Counted from the stretch's first letter, positions 48,929 to 60,437 are shown. The stretch: 64,000 bases of DNA from Mucor racemosus (GCA_027405735.1 JAPEHQ010000009.1:1550001-1614000), one strand, 5' to 3'. Program-made: numbers and translations. The notes: a model not told the origin generated them from the letters alone.

Positions 48929-50454
48929 TTTTAACGTAATGGTTTTAAGAAAAAGGGTATCCTAAAATCAAAAGCAAAAAAAGTCTTGTCCTCCCTTTTT
49001 CAGAATCAGACATTTAACTCTCCTTGGTAAAGTATTTACCCAGGAAAAATGCATATCTTTTGATTTGTTATTACTAAATAACAATTTTACATATATCACT
49101 TCATTGTTGTTTGGGGAAATTCGATAATATTTACATGCAAAAGAAAATTGTGTAAAGATTGCAGTGTTTTAGTTGTGTTTCTATCTAAATAATGAGATAA
49201 ATTCTTGACTTTCAATGATTCCTACATAAGTGTAGTAACTTATATGTCAACTTCAGAGAAGCCAATACTCTTTGCAATAAATAATACAAGTATAATGTGT
49301 TTTACAACGTGTGTGAATCATTGCATAAAAAATTTTATTTGTATCTGCTGTCACTTGAAGACTATTGAACTATCTTTGGTAGATAAGTTTTTTATGCGTT
49401 AAATAAAGCTATATTTTCCGTTTTTTGTTTCACAGAAAGCTACATTACACCTCATATATCATGGGAATTCAAAAGATGGTGATTATATGCTTTAATTTTT
49501 GCTTTCATCGATAGAATTTGAATAGCTGAATTAAATGTCATATACCTTAATAGAGTATAGTCAAGTGTAACTGACCTTTTACCAAAGTTTAAAGATGTAC
49601 ATTATTATGCGAAATTTCATCGATCAAGCAGGCAACATCAAGCCTTATTATTCATGTCATATCTTACAATATCGTAATATGAGCAACGTTTTTTAGATTT
49701 TGTCTAAATTATTTCGCTTGGCTCTAGCTGCATTCTTGAGGAATTGGTGTTACATTTGTCCACAAATATTCAAATAACAAGGCTCAACAAAATTGCTTGT
49801 ATCGACAACATTTGAGGATCTATAAGCCTACTAATAACATTACTGGTGTACGATACCAAAAAGCATTTTAAGGGTCTCAAGGTCATTTTGATTATGACAC
49901 AGCATTTCGACAAACAAAAAAGTGGGTATATAGTAGTTTAGATTTATGCATCAAACAGCCAGGGAAACTAAAATTTGGATCATAGATACAGTTCCAGTGT
50001 ATCAGTCCATTTGGATTAATATCCATTAATTACGAGCATTGTTCTAGTCGCCTTTTTTTTAAGCAGAGGAAGAGAGAATGTTTTCTCAAACTTGCGCTAT
50101 ATTCCTTCAAAAATAGATGTTATCTAATGAAATTACGATACAACACCCGTATATTCACTGCTCATTAAGAGCAACTTCAAAATTTAATTTCAAATCATTA
50201 TTTCAGTTTGTGAAAAAAATTTAAAAATATCTGGAAAAACACAAATGCAAAATTGATGAAAAAGTGCGCTTTTTCATTTCCTTATCCTTACAAGAACTTG
50301 AGAAGGCTGGAACTTTACATTTCTGTGGATCAGCCTTAGATGTACTTACTATATACTCAACAAAAAATTAAGATGAAATAAAATGATTTTTTTGGTAATA
50401 CTATGTAATATATTGAGTATAGCCTACTAGCCACATTGAATTTTGTATTTCCTG
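48929..50454. other. Intergenic, no gene recognised
   Basis: AT-rich upstream region of the PQ-loop gene. A perfect small hairpin (GAAAAAG-TGCG-CTTTTTC) lies near 50256-50275. No R1/LTR copies recognised before R2 at about 50455. Confidence 0.35.
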
Positions 50455-51315
50455 ATTATCTATTGAAATGGGGACACGCTCCGATTTTGAATATCACCAT
50501 ATAAAATTGTATAATCAGATATGCACATATGACTGAGCTTCAATTCAAAAAAGTGTTGAAATGGAAAAAAAAATGGAAAAAAATCCAAAAAAAACCTTGT
50601 ATGTTTAATTACTCACAACAATGCATAGCAAGTTGAACTAGCGTATTAAATATCTTGGGTTCAGTTTTTAATTCTGAATCGATCTGTGTAGGTTTTGGAA
50701 ATATTTTTCTCATAAAATCTCCAGTAAATTTAATATCAAATTTTAACGGTTTTTGATCAAAAAGTACCCTTCATTCAAATGCAACCCTAAAATATTTTAT
50801 TTTCACGTTATGCGCAACAAAATTATCTACAAAATGAGTATTTATACGTAGCTTTAACCCTATTTTTCGTGGGGATATACATTTTTTTGATTTTTTTTTT
50901 TGGTCGGCGAAAATTTTCCCTTGTATATCCTCGTCCAAAATTGATCCTTTTTTTGTATCACCAAAAATCAATCATTCAATCTCAATTTTCTCGACCAAAA
51001 ACCAATATTTTTTTACGAGATAAAATTCGCTAGATAGACGTTAATAAGTACTATCCTATGGTTTTAGCTATGCATACCAATCACCCCTTCATGGATCTCT
51101 ATAACAAAAAAGTGCTCTCACAAAATTTATAAAAAAATAAAAAAGTCTTCACAGCGATCTAAAAACTAAATATCCTCGTAGAGAATGAAAAATAAAGTAG
51201 AGTTTACTTAATACCCATCATTGCAATACCTTAGTATTTCCTCGACTTATTTTCATTTCAAATGCGGTTTCTCAATTTTAAGCTGGTCATTTCTGCATCC
51301 TTATTCAAATTAGTG
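50455..51315 (-). repeat. Dispersed repeat R2, copy b
   Basis: Reverse-complement of copy a (23755-24615), with closely similar sequence across the whole length. The conserved end motif appears as GGACACGCTCCGATTTTGA at 50470-50489. The 66-codon frame of copy a is present on the minus strand at 50771-50971 with several amino-acid differences. Confidence 0.75.
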
Positions 51316-51860
51316 TTAGCTTGCCTTGCAATTTATCAAGCTATTATTACTATATAAATGAATATTGTCGAAACCTGGCTACAAGATGAAAATGCAAAAG
51401 CCTCAAAAACTTCGTTGGAGCTTACCCATTTTTATAAAATTTGTTGAATGCCGCCGAGTACCATACGTTATCATCTTCTACAGTATCAATACATATTACA
51501 ATCTATTGACTACGGCATGTATTGAAGTGCAAAGTCTTGATACCGGATATAAGAAACTCCTAGCGTACTAAGTTTATCCATCAATTACCAAGAACGCTTG
51601 GACCTCAATTATGACACCACATTATTTCATCCCAGCAGTTAACCAATCAAGTAGCTATCAAATCAACATCCAAGCACATTTAGCGCAGCATTAAAACAAG
51701 ACAACTCACAAGCTCTGCAAGAACGGTTAAATTATGATTGATTCATTTCAATCCATAATAGATTACTATCAAACAGATTTAATGGTTCAGTAGTGCCTTA
51801 AATTACATCTCAGGATCTCAATGTCAAATCAATATAAAAGGCCATACTTTTATATCTAAA
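51316..51860. other. Spacer between R2 copy b and an LTR
   Basis: No gene or repeat recognised; a 68-codon frame at 51365-51571 has no visible domain. Confidence 0.35.
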
Positions 51861-52208
51861 TGTTGCATCCACAGATCTGGGTGCATTCCTTGGTTAAGAT
51901 TACGACACAGTTTGATATGTTAAGTTCTACATTGCTGTGTATTATGTTATGAAGCTCCGTTTATACAAGAATATGGAACTAGTGTGTGTCACCTAGACTT
52001 GATTGGATATATATATATATATAAATAGACTCCTTTAAACAGGTCATATAATTAGAGAATGTGAATATAAAAGAAGATGGTTCGATCTTATAATAAAGTT
52101 CTTTAGTTTTAGTGTGCTCTTTCATTTTATAACAGTTTTCCTTTATTTTTATTAAATGATTTAGTACATATTTTAGCTTTGAGATTGATATAATCTCCTG
52201 GCGTAACA
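51861..52208. mobile_element. Solo LTR, family B, with 5-bp target duplication
   Basis: 348 bp with ends TGTTGCATCC and GGCGTAACA, flanked by the perfect direct repeat CTAAA (51856-51860 and 52209-52213). Contains a TA microsatellite (about 52006-52022) and an AATAAAG signal near 52091. The second copy of the family is nested at 6134-7389. Confidence 0.88.
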
Positions 52209-52213
52209 CTAAA

Positions 52214-53780
52214 TAAACAAGATCTTGTTTTGATTAAGCAGCAAGTAAAGAACTGATTCATTACTCATTCTTTTATAATTGTATTCTTTTTTAAGTATTA
52301 TTTATCAATCCTAAAAATATACGACAATATTGTTTTGGGACAAAAAGAATAAAAAGGTGGCAATAGTGTTTTACCAAAACCAATAAGGATTAGACAAGAC
52401 TAAAAGGTGAGGTTTTATTTAATGTAAAGAATGAGATTATATATAGAAGAGATTATCAAGTAATGCAACAGCTATTAATGGTGTACCAATAACAATATCC
52501 TGATAATACAACTACTGTAGCGCTATATCTAGATTCTGATATAACAAATAGGTTCCAGCGATGGCCATGTTGTTTATGCTTATAATATTGGAGAAGTAAG
52601 ACTAAAACTTAATGTAAATAATTTCTAGCGCAATAATTATAAAGTAAGGCTATATTATCATCGAATAGACTACCCCACAGTATTATCATGTATAATAATT
52701 TACTGCAATAAGCTTTAATCAAGTGGGTACAGCATTGTAAATCCTGGAAAAAGTTCTCAAGTATTATAAAGTCTCTTATTTTTAAGACTTACAGGGCTTA
52801 TAAGCGGAATATTAATTTTGAAAATTATTTTTGTCCAGATCATCAATTTTGACATTTTTTAATTTTTTTTTTTGATTTTGCAAATCTAGAGTGAATTATA
52901 CTACCAATTGTAAAAGCAAAAAGTATAGGCATATACAGAATTTAGCGCTCTATTTGCTCAATAAAAAACAACAAGCATTTTTATTGCAAAATATTACATG
53001 AAAATCCTTTAATCAAAAATCCGTTTTTGGGCCAAAAGTACAAAGTTTTATTACTTAACATTTAATATTAAGCTTTTATAACATGTGTATTGGTAATGGC
53101 TACATTTCTCTCTCACAATGTAGTACATTTAAATGTTGGTTTTGGTATCAAAAATTGATTTTTCTGTTTTTTGATAAAAATCATGAGTGTTAGTAAGGAT
53201 AAAATGATCCCCAAAAAATGTCCGCTACAAAGTCTGAATTTTCAGATCGTATATGGTTAAGTATAATAAAAATTGAAAAAAAGCGCCGTTTTATTTAAAA
53301 CTTAGATATACCATAGTCGACTTAATCGTTCAATCTTGCTATGCTCAATTACAGCGTCGCTCTGCGGGCTCGCTTTTGCAATTTTTTAATGAATGTATGA
53401 TATGACAGACGGTTTTTCTGATGAAAAAATGTATTATGTTTCTATGATAACAGATATTGTCTACTTTGTTTAATTGATGGTCCATGCGGTGTAATGCTGC
53501 TTCTACATTGGCTGAAATGTGCAATCTAGTAGGGTTTTAATTGCTTTAAGTAATGTAAAGCCTTAAAATTCCTTTTTTACGTGTGTTGTTTCTCTCTTTT
53601 TGTTTTCATATTCTAAGGATATATTCACCGTTTGATAAGGCATATCAGACTATCCAATTGGTATTCTTTTCTTTTATCTGAATACGCATGTTAACATTGT
53701 TTATATATATACTTAATATAACCAGCTAAAATACAATTAGAACTAGATATATCTATTTAAGTATATGTATAAGAAAAAAA
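52214..53780 (-). repeat. Dispersed repeat R1, copy d
   Basis: Reverse orientation. The core (about 52720-53290) reads as the reverse complement of copies a-c. The far part (53290-53700) matches the 5' part of copy c, including the ATGCCTTATCAAACGGTGAA block. The near part continues past the core like copies a and e and is interrupted by a solo LTR at 52367-52546. Confidence 0.78.
52367..52546. mobile_element. Solo LTR, family D, with 5-bp target duplication
   Basis: 180 bp with ends TGTTTTACC and GATATAACA, flanked by the perfect direct repeat AATAG (52362-52366 and 52547-52551). R1 sequence on either side (GGTGGC before, GGTTCCAGCGATGGCCATG after) is contiguous in R1 copies a and e, which confirms the empty-site structure. 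Confidence 0.85.
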
Positions 53781-54879
53781 AGGACGAAGATGTCAAACTA
53801 TGAGTATAAAGATCAGGTATTTATATGTTTTAGGAGCGCGGATATTGGATATAACATTTGATAGTTCAATCTTAATTTCATAAGTTGGAAGATCAGTTGT
53901 ATGAGGTTTTGATGGGAATAGATTGACCAGAACCAGTTCCGACAAGGAGGAGGCAAAGTTAAGTAGATAGAATATTCTTCTTTGATAATTGATTAAACGA
54001 GAGAATATTCTTTATAACAGCAAAAGCCAATGTGAATCGCAGGTAAAGATTTACATTGGCTTAACTTAAATAATATCATTATATCATCTTAGACTAAACA
54101 TAATATATAATATAATTACTCCGCCTTAATCCATAATTGAAATAAAGTCTATAATATGCATCATTTCTTACAGTTCCTAACTCTAATAATCATATCCAGA
54201 TAACTTATTAAGGACTTACGATAAACCATGTCTTCTGTGCTTATTATTAGTATTAAATAATCCAGCTCAATATTTAGTCAGTATCCTAAACAGTGTATAT
54301 TAGTGATATTTGTTGTTCATGCTTATGGTTTGGTATGACATTTAGCATTTAGTATTAGTTACTAAATGCCATCTCACGTTGAATTTCAATGATCGACATT
54401 GGATTTTAATAAGTATTCCTACTGTATAATTGTTAGATTTTTGTCAAACAAAAGAAATTAGATCCACAGGATTTTTTTTGGCTCATTTAGAGACCCCTGA
54501 AGGTGGTGTTTTTTAATTATAAATTGAATGTAATCCACATTTTTGTCAATGGCCGCTCTTCCAAACAAATGCCGAACAATCTCCGGATGCGGCCATCTAA
54601 TAACATTTCCTAGCTGTAAATTTCTAGAAACAGTTACCGGACAGTCCGGACGAGGCTGTTTAAATATCTCAAGCAGCTGTGAGATGCAGATATCGAAATT
54701 TTATACAAAAACTAAGGTTTAACTGTATAATTAATTATTCGAAGGTCTATTTTATGTAAAGTCTAAAATACAACATACAGCTTTGCTACACACTTGTATT
54801 AAAAAAAATTAAAATATAATCTTCCCTATAAATACTAATCCAAGTAGGCTACACTCTACATGATGGACAAAGGTATGAA
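53781..54879. other. AT-rich intergenic sequence left of the Tc1 element
   Basis: No gene recognised. May contain further degraded R1-like sequence beyond 53780. The Tc1 element starts at a TA at 54880-54881. Confidence 0.35.
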
Positions 54880-54881
54880 TA

Positions 54882-56528
54882 CAGTGACCCCCAAAACTGT
54901 CCCAATGTTTTCTAGTTTTGAGTTTAGTATGATTTTCAGGTACAACAAATATATTTAAAGTACGACATATTTTATATATTTCGGAAGATAAATTAATTTT
55001 CTTTTATATCAAGTTAAAAAAATTTTGAATTTTATTGGCTGGTTAAATTTATATCTGATCTAGCACATCACATGCATTGGGACAGTTTTGAGAGCTCAAG
55101 CTGAAAAAAATAAAATTCTATTTAATAGTCCGTCCAAAGGCCGTTTCTTTCCAAGCATACTTTCACACGATTGGGCATGCTATCAATGACTTTTTGGCAC
55201 TCCTCCTGTTTAATGGTGTTGTACCAAACCTCAGTTACACGCTCCGAAAGATCAAGGATTCCTTTGGGCGCTGTTTCGTACTCATTGAGCCTCCTCTTCA
55301 ATAAGGCCCACATATTTTCGATCGGATTCAAGTCAGGAGATTGCGGAGGCCAATTCATTACTTTATAGTCTTGATCCAATAGATATTCCTTAACTAAATT
55401 TGACGTATGCTTTGGATCATTGTCATGCTGGAAAATGATCTGATCACGACGGAGGCCTAATTTGTCCAAAGTATGATTGATAGTCAGCTCCAAATCTTCT
55501 TCTAAAATTTGCTTATACAAATGCCGATCCATAGCACCCTCAATTTTGCATATCCATCCAACTCCGGCATACGTAATGGCACTCCAAAGTATGACACTCC
55601 CACCACCACCTTTAACGGTCATCTTCACATGATTAGGTTTCAAGCTCTCACCGCCTCGAATCCAAACCCAGCTTCTACCATCTGAGTTAAACCTATTAAT
55701 CTTGGTCTCATCTGACCAAATCACTCTTCTCCAGTCGTCGGAAGTCCAATCCTTGCGAAGATGACACCATTCTAAACGTTTTTGGATATTAGCTGGAGAT
55801 AGCATAGGTTTTTTAGGCCTAATAATTGCCCCTAATCCCCCCCTACGGAGCGCCCTTCGGACAGTTTCTGGGCTTGACTTAACTCCGAAATCACTCTCGA
55901 GTAGTTTTGAAATCTTACTTGCATTCTTGACTGCGTTTTTTGTTGCTTGGCGGACACAAAACCTTTCATCAGCCTCAGACAGCAATTTAGGTCGACCCCC
56001 TTTAGACACACCCAAGCTTGTGCAACACCGTTTTTTAATTCTTCCCACAACAGATTTACTTACATGCAATATTTCCGCAACTTGGCGCACTGATTTACCG
56101 GTGTTTAAAAGACTAATGACATCATTTTCCTTATTCTGCTGAAGTTTTTTCATATTAATTTTCAATAGGCCAAAGCGCCAAAATCTGTATATGAAATATG
56201 CTTTTTTTTTATTTTTTTTATCAAATTAGGTGTTTTTTTATTGACTGTCAAGTGTTCAAAATACTAGTGCAAATTGTGGTTCTACAATCATCGATTACCT
56301 AAAAATCAAAAAAGCCTCTCAAAACTGTCCCAATGCATATACTGTCCCAAATTGGATATAAATTCATTCGACCAATAAAATTCGAGTTTTTTCTAATTTA
56401 TTATAAAAGATAATTAATTGATCTTCCGAAATATATAAAACATGTCGTACTTTAAATATATCTATTGTGCCTGAAAATCATACTAAACTCGAAACTAGAA
56501 AACATTGGGACAGTTTTGGGGGTCACTG
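54882..56528 (-). mobile_element. Tc1/mariner transposon with long IR/DR-type ends
   Basis: 1,647 bp, flanked by TA dinucleotides (54880-54881 and 56529-56530), the Tc1 target duplication. Both ends begin CAGTGACCCCCAAAACTG. The inverted repeats extend about 210 bp with few mismatches and include two copies of a core CAAAACTGTCCCAATG: the outer one at the tip, and an inner, oppositely oriented one (55075-55094 and 56316-56335). This two-site layout recalls the IR/DR group of Tc1 elements, where each end has two transposase sites, but the inner site here is inverted relative to the outer. The transposase ORF is intact. Confidence 0.92.
55122..56165 (-). CDS. Tc1-family transposase (DD34E), apparently intact
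   Basis: Cut-and-paste transposase, 347 aa, no introns or stops. The N-terminal paired-like DNA-binding region has two helix-turn-helix modules (about 1-110; ISLLNTGKSVRQVAEILHVS and SPETVRRALRRGGL), separated by a basic GRPKLL linker of the GRPR type. Catalytic triad: WSDETKI (first Asp), HDNDPKHTS (second Asp) and PQSPDLNPIENMW (Glu). Exactly 34 residues separate the second Asp and the Glu. The glycine-rich stretch VKGGGGSVILWSAI between them is typical of Tc1. Length matches functional relatives. The ATG at 56165 is first in frame; a downstream ATG four codons later is also possible. Confidence 0.95.
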   Translation of the reverse strand: MKINMKKLQQNKENDVISLLNTGKSVRQVAEILHVSKSVVGRIKKRCCTSLGVSKGGRPKLLSEADERFCVRQATKNAVKNASKISKLLESDFGVKSSPETVRRALRRGGLGAIIRPKKPMLSPANIQKRLEWCHLRKDWTSDDWRRVIWSDETKINRFNSDGRSWVWIRGGESLKPNHVKMTVKGGGGSVILWSAITYAGVGWICKIEGAMDRHLYKQILEEDLELTINHTLDKLGLRRDQIIFQHDNDPKHTSNLVKEYLLDQDYKVMNWPPQSPDLNPIENMWALLKRRLNEYETAPKGILDLSERVTEVWYNTIKQEECQKVIDSMPNRVKVCLERNGLWTDY

Positions 56529-56627
56529 TATGTGATTTTTTAAGCATTTTGGATAACAACTTCCATGTGACATTGTGCATTCGATTAAGTTTGAGAAACA
56601 AGTTGCATACCTGCTATTTACACCTAC

Positions 56628-56905
56628 TGTGATGATCTGCAATCTTGGATATATATTATGGTCAAAATAATATGCTAATGATATGATTCTTAATATTGAA
56701 AATGGGTGGATATTGATTGAAGGAAGGTTGATGTTCCTATTTGTAAATTAGATATTTATTAATGGAAATAAATAAAGATGTAAAGAGGCAGAAAAACAGA
56801 TAATTCCACAGGAAATTATGGAAAGATTTCCTTGCAGTATTTATAGGAACATTTGAGTTGAGAATTACTGCTGTAAATTATTATAGTGATAATTTGATTC
56901 ATTCA
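56628..56905. mobile_element. LTR, family A-like, diverged
   Basis: Starts TGTGATGATCTGCAATCTTG, and shares the internal blocks GTAAATTAGATATTTATTA and ATTTCCTTGCAGTATTTATA with the LTR at 10129-10400. The right end is degenerate (near TTTGATTCATTCA) and no target duplication is recognised, so the limits are approximate. Confidence 0.55.
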
Positions 56906-57412
56906 TAGTATTGACCTCCTGATTTGAATGAATGAATAAACACATGCTAATCTATTTGCTTTCTAAAAATATTCGTTTCTATTTAGTGGCCAACAGCTAA
57001 GGAGAGGAAAACAAGATGTAGTCTTGTATACCACTACAAACTATCAAAGGTACACCATAATAATTACTTGTTAATTGGTTCTACTAATAGACCAATTTGT
57101 ATAGGTCAAAATTAAAGGTGTATTTAGTTCAAAGCGCGCGAAACAATTTAGTTACGCTAATTTACATGGTTTATTATTTTTTGCTCATTCAATTGCGATA
57201 TTTATTTGTGTTTAATGTTTTTTTATACTGCTAATCGACTCGTTCGTCCATTAGAGTTAACTCACCATCCTTGTTTATTAGCGTATCTATAATAACGGTC
57301 CAGTATTAACTCATGGTGTGCAAAGTTATTAAAAGGGGTTATCTAATCTCAAATTTATTCAACTGCTGATGCTAAACTAGCATCAAATTAGTTGTGTTGA
57401 CTCGCAATAAAG
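56906..57412. other. Spacer between degraded LTR-A and R1 copy e
   Basis: No gene recognised. May be further R1 sequence without a second copy in this window to compare against. Confidence 0.35.
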
Positions 57413-58929
57413 TAAAACGTTTTATCAAGTACGATGTTGGTGTTTAGTATATTTTAGTTAATTTGAACAGATAGAGATAGTATGGTTCATGCAGAGATCT
57501 ATGAACACAAAAAAATGATCCAAATTGTGATGCTTCGTCTACCTGTACGAGAGTTTTTTGTGGCGTTACCTGGTGGCTCAAGTGTAATTTAAACATTTAA
57601 TTGCCAAATGTATCGGATCAAGGTAAAGTTGGTAAATTGATATAACTGATAATCAATGCAATATCATTTATTGAATGGGCGAATGTAAATGTATAAAGCA
57701 AAGCTTACTTTTCAATGAAAGTACTAGTTATCCTGATTAACATCATTAGGCTTTTGAAAAAGCATAGTTAAGTGCAATCGTTGCTACTAAATCGCATTAT
57801 GCAGAAAACTTTTGAAGGATTTATTCTTCTTTTTTGGCAATGCTGAAAAATCATCGTTCAATATGACTAAACATTAATAAGTCAGAGAAAATGCAACTGG
57901 TAAAGAATTGACATCCAACAATGTACATCGAGATCACGATTGGTAAAAGGTTCATTTATTGTGTAGTGGAAATCGCAACATTTTGATGGATAGAAATCAT
58001 AGGACCAAGATTTTGTATTTGCATCAGGATTTTTAAAAGGGTTTAAAAGAATATTCTATCAACCTTACTAACATGTTAAAAACTCACCATATGCTATTAG
58101 TATCATCTTGTTTTTTATTTAATTCTGTATTATTAAAAATGAAGCTTTTCATAGCTTCTTATAATAATGACAGTGGGGTGTTTCTAATTTTATATGGACA
58201 TCATCATAAGGCTGGTTGATGATACGTTTCATAATACTGTTGATAGAACCAGCCAATTTGATTTACCTAATTTGAATAAAAATACCGAGGAACCATGTGT
58301 AAGTACGTAAGTTGGTTCTAGTAAAACATTGAATAAATTGGCTTGGGACAAACGGGACAAACGGGGCAAAAATGCGGCAATAATAGGTCCTAGTGATGGC
58401 CATGTTTATGTTTATAATGTTTATGTTCATGGTATTGGAGAGGTAAAACTAAAACTCAATGTAAATTACCTCTAACGCAATAACTATAACGTAAGACTAT
58501 ATTATCATCGACTAAACTACCATGCAAAATTAAAATATATAACGATTTACAGTAATAAGCTTGAATCAAGCGGGTACAGCATCGTAAATTTGTCGGTTTT
58601 CGTCCTTTTATTTAGTTTCAATTCCTATTAGAACTGACATTTAATAGAAATTGTAGTATAAATATCTTCAGGAACCGAGACCTAACAGTTCTTGGTTCCC
58701 TTTTCATTTTATAATAAAGACCCTACGTTCTCCGTGATTGAATCACTACCTAGTCTCTTTATTACTTTCGTCTCTTTATAAAATAAGATCTATTTCCCAA
58801 TAACTCTCAAAATTCTCGAAAAAGTTCTCAAGTATAATAAAATTTCTTATTTTTAAGACTTGCAAGGCTTATAAGCGGAACATTAATTTCAAAAAATATT
58901 CTTGTCCAGTTCATCAATTTTGACATTTT
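57413..58929 (-). repeat. Dispersed repeat R1, copy e (truncated by a LINE)
   Basis: Reverse-oriented copy, co-linear with copy a once copy a's insertions are removed. 57413-58190 matches 7475-8275, and 58190-58590 matches 5727-5920 and 5325-5490. 58815-58929 is the beginning of the core, cut off at GACATTTTT where the LINE begins. An LTR of family C interrupts it at 58591-58809. Confidence 0.78.
58591..58809. mobile_element. Solo LTR, family C, with 5-bp target duplication
   Basis: 219 bp with ends TGTCGGTTTTCG and AACTCTCA, flanked by the perfect direct repeat AAATT (58586-58590 and 58810-58814). The R1 core is contiguous at this point in copies a-d, confirming the insertion. The older copy is at 5491-5725. 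Confidence 0.87.
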
Positions 58930-58931
58930 TC

Positions 58932-60437
58932 ATGGCTCTTCCCAATATGAACCAGAACCCTAAGGTTGGAAAATCCAAACCGCCCTCCTCACCGCAAACG
59001 CAGTTACAACCTAACAGACTATGGTCTAAAGTTGTTGGAACAACCAAATCATCATTGTTGTATGAATCCAAGTCGAAAGACGCGACTTCAGGCCTGACCA
59101 CCCTGAAATCGTTGGTTTTTCGTCAGGGACGTTCCCCTGGTAGTGTTTTCTTCGACGTTACTTCACGTCCTGAATCCCAAACCGACTTCTTTGGCCTTAT
59201 AGCCAAACAATTACCCAAGCGATATGCTGTAGGATTTTGCAAAGAAAGTGGTAATCGACGTTTGATTGAAGTTAACTTCTTACAAGATACCGAAGCCCTC
59301 CAAGAAGCCTTACTTAATGGTTTGGTGTTTGAAAAAGATAATGTTCGCATTCTTCCCACTGCCGCTAAGGACAGGGAGATCAATGCCGTTCGGGTAGCTG
59401 TTAGCAACCTCCCCTTCATCTCGGAAATCGAGGTCATGTGTGGACTTCGAGACACCTTTGCACCATACGGTGTAGTATTAGATGTCGGTATCGAAAGGGA
59501 AAAGGAGTTTAATACCTTTGTCGGCCAAGGCTACGTGGTTATTGACAACTCCCACGAGGAGACCCAAACCCCTTTCGCAGTTCTGAACCATAAAATCTCT
59601 TGGTGCAATTCCAAGGCAAACGGTATCCATGCCACCTGGCATAATATGCCCCCGTGGTGCACATACTGTCATGACAGTAGTGGAAATTACACTGCTCGCA
59701 CCTGCCCCGAGAGGCCATCTCACCAAAAGATCGTGTGCTGGAACTGCCATGAAATAGGACATTACAAAACTGAATGTCCTGCCAAGAAATCCCGTAAGTC
59801 TTTGTTGGACCTCACCGGTAGCCCAAACCAAGAGCGCCATCATAGAGAGAAGGATCAATCTGCCCAGGATACATCCAAAGCTCAAATGGATTGGAGCAAG
59901 GATGCTGGCTCCCAGATACACAATTCTCCTGAGGAATCTCAGTCCATGGATATGGATGACAGTGTTAAAGGTAACAGGGATGTTGAACCGGGTAGTGCCA
60001 TTGAGGCCACTACAGAGGTTTCCGCTGCCAATAGCACGGAAGATGATCTCATGGATGAGATTGACAAATCCATCCCGGAGACCACTATACACCTGGATAC
60101 TAATGATATCATTAATATTGAGGAGAATCAGGATGTTGTCACTCAGGATACTGCAATGGCCGAGGACGGCACATCACCCCGTCCACACGAGACAGCAAAG
60201 GAACTGTTAGAGGATACCTGTCATCTCAGTGAAGAAGGAGCTGGGCAGGAACAGCCTCCTACTCCAGCACTTCACCCCCGCTTCACTAGACATAGCCTCT
60301 CTACTGAAGAGCATGATGGCAACAAAGAATACTATAAATTTCCTGATGATACGAAATTGCCGAAATACCGCCGAGTACTTCAGGAGGATGTTGGCAAAGA
60401 GCCAAGTGATGGTACCGGTGTTGATTTACGTCAGTAA
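58932..60437 (+). CDS. LINE ORF1 protein (RNA-binding, CCHC zinc knuckles)
   Basis: 501-aa nucleic-acid chaperone-like protein that would package the LINE RNA. The N-terminus is basic and Pro/Ser-rich. RRM-like sequence lies at about 60-240, including AVRVAVSNLPFISEIEVMCG and GYVVIDNSHEE. A zinc-binding region follows at about 250-290: WCTYCHDSSGNYTARTC, and a canonical CWNCHEIGHYKTEC (C-x2-C-x4-H-x4-C). The C-terminal half is acidic and Ser/Thr-rich and probably disordered. The frame is open upstream to 58902 but that part is R1 sequence with no ATG, so the ATG at 58932 is taken. The stop lies 32 bp before the ORF2 ATG. Confidence 0.88.
   Translation: MALPNMNQNPKVGKSKPPSSPQTQLQPNRLWSKVVGTTKSSLLYESKSKDATSGLTTLKSLVFRQGRSPGSVFFDVTSRPESQTDFFGLIAKQLPKRYAVGFCKESGNRRLIEVNFLQDTEALQEALLNGLVFEKDNVRILPTAAKDREINAVRVAVSNLPFISEIEVMCGLRDTFAPYGVVLDVGIEREKEFNTFVGQGYVVIDNSHEETQTPFAVLNHKISWCNSKANGIHATWHNMPPWCTYCHDSSGNYTARTCPERPSHQKIVCWNCHEIGHYKTECPAKKSRKSLLDLTGSPNQERHHREKDQSAQDTSKAQMDWSKDAGSQIHNSPEESQSMDMDDSVKGNRDVEPGSAIEATTEVSAANSTEDDLMDEIDKSIPETTIHLDTNDIINIEENQDVVTQDTAMAEDGTSPRPHETAKELLEDTCHLSEEGAGQEQPPTPALHPRFTRHSLSTEEHDGNKEYYKFPDDTKLPKYRRVLQEDVGKEPSDGTGVDLRQ

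Noticed and set aside
59478..60092. 204-codon minus-strand frame
   Set aside because: Antisense shadow of LINE ORF1, which has recognised zinc knuckles.
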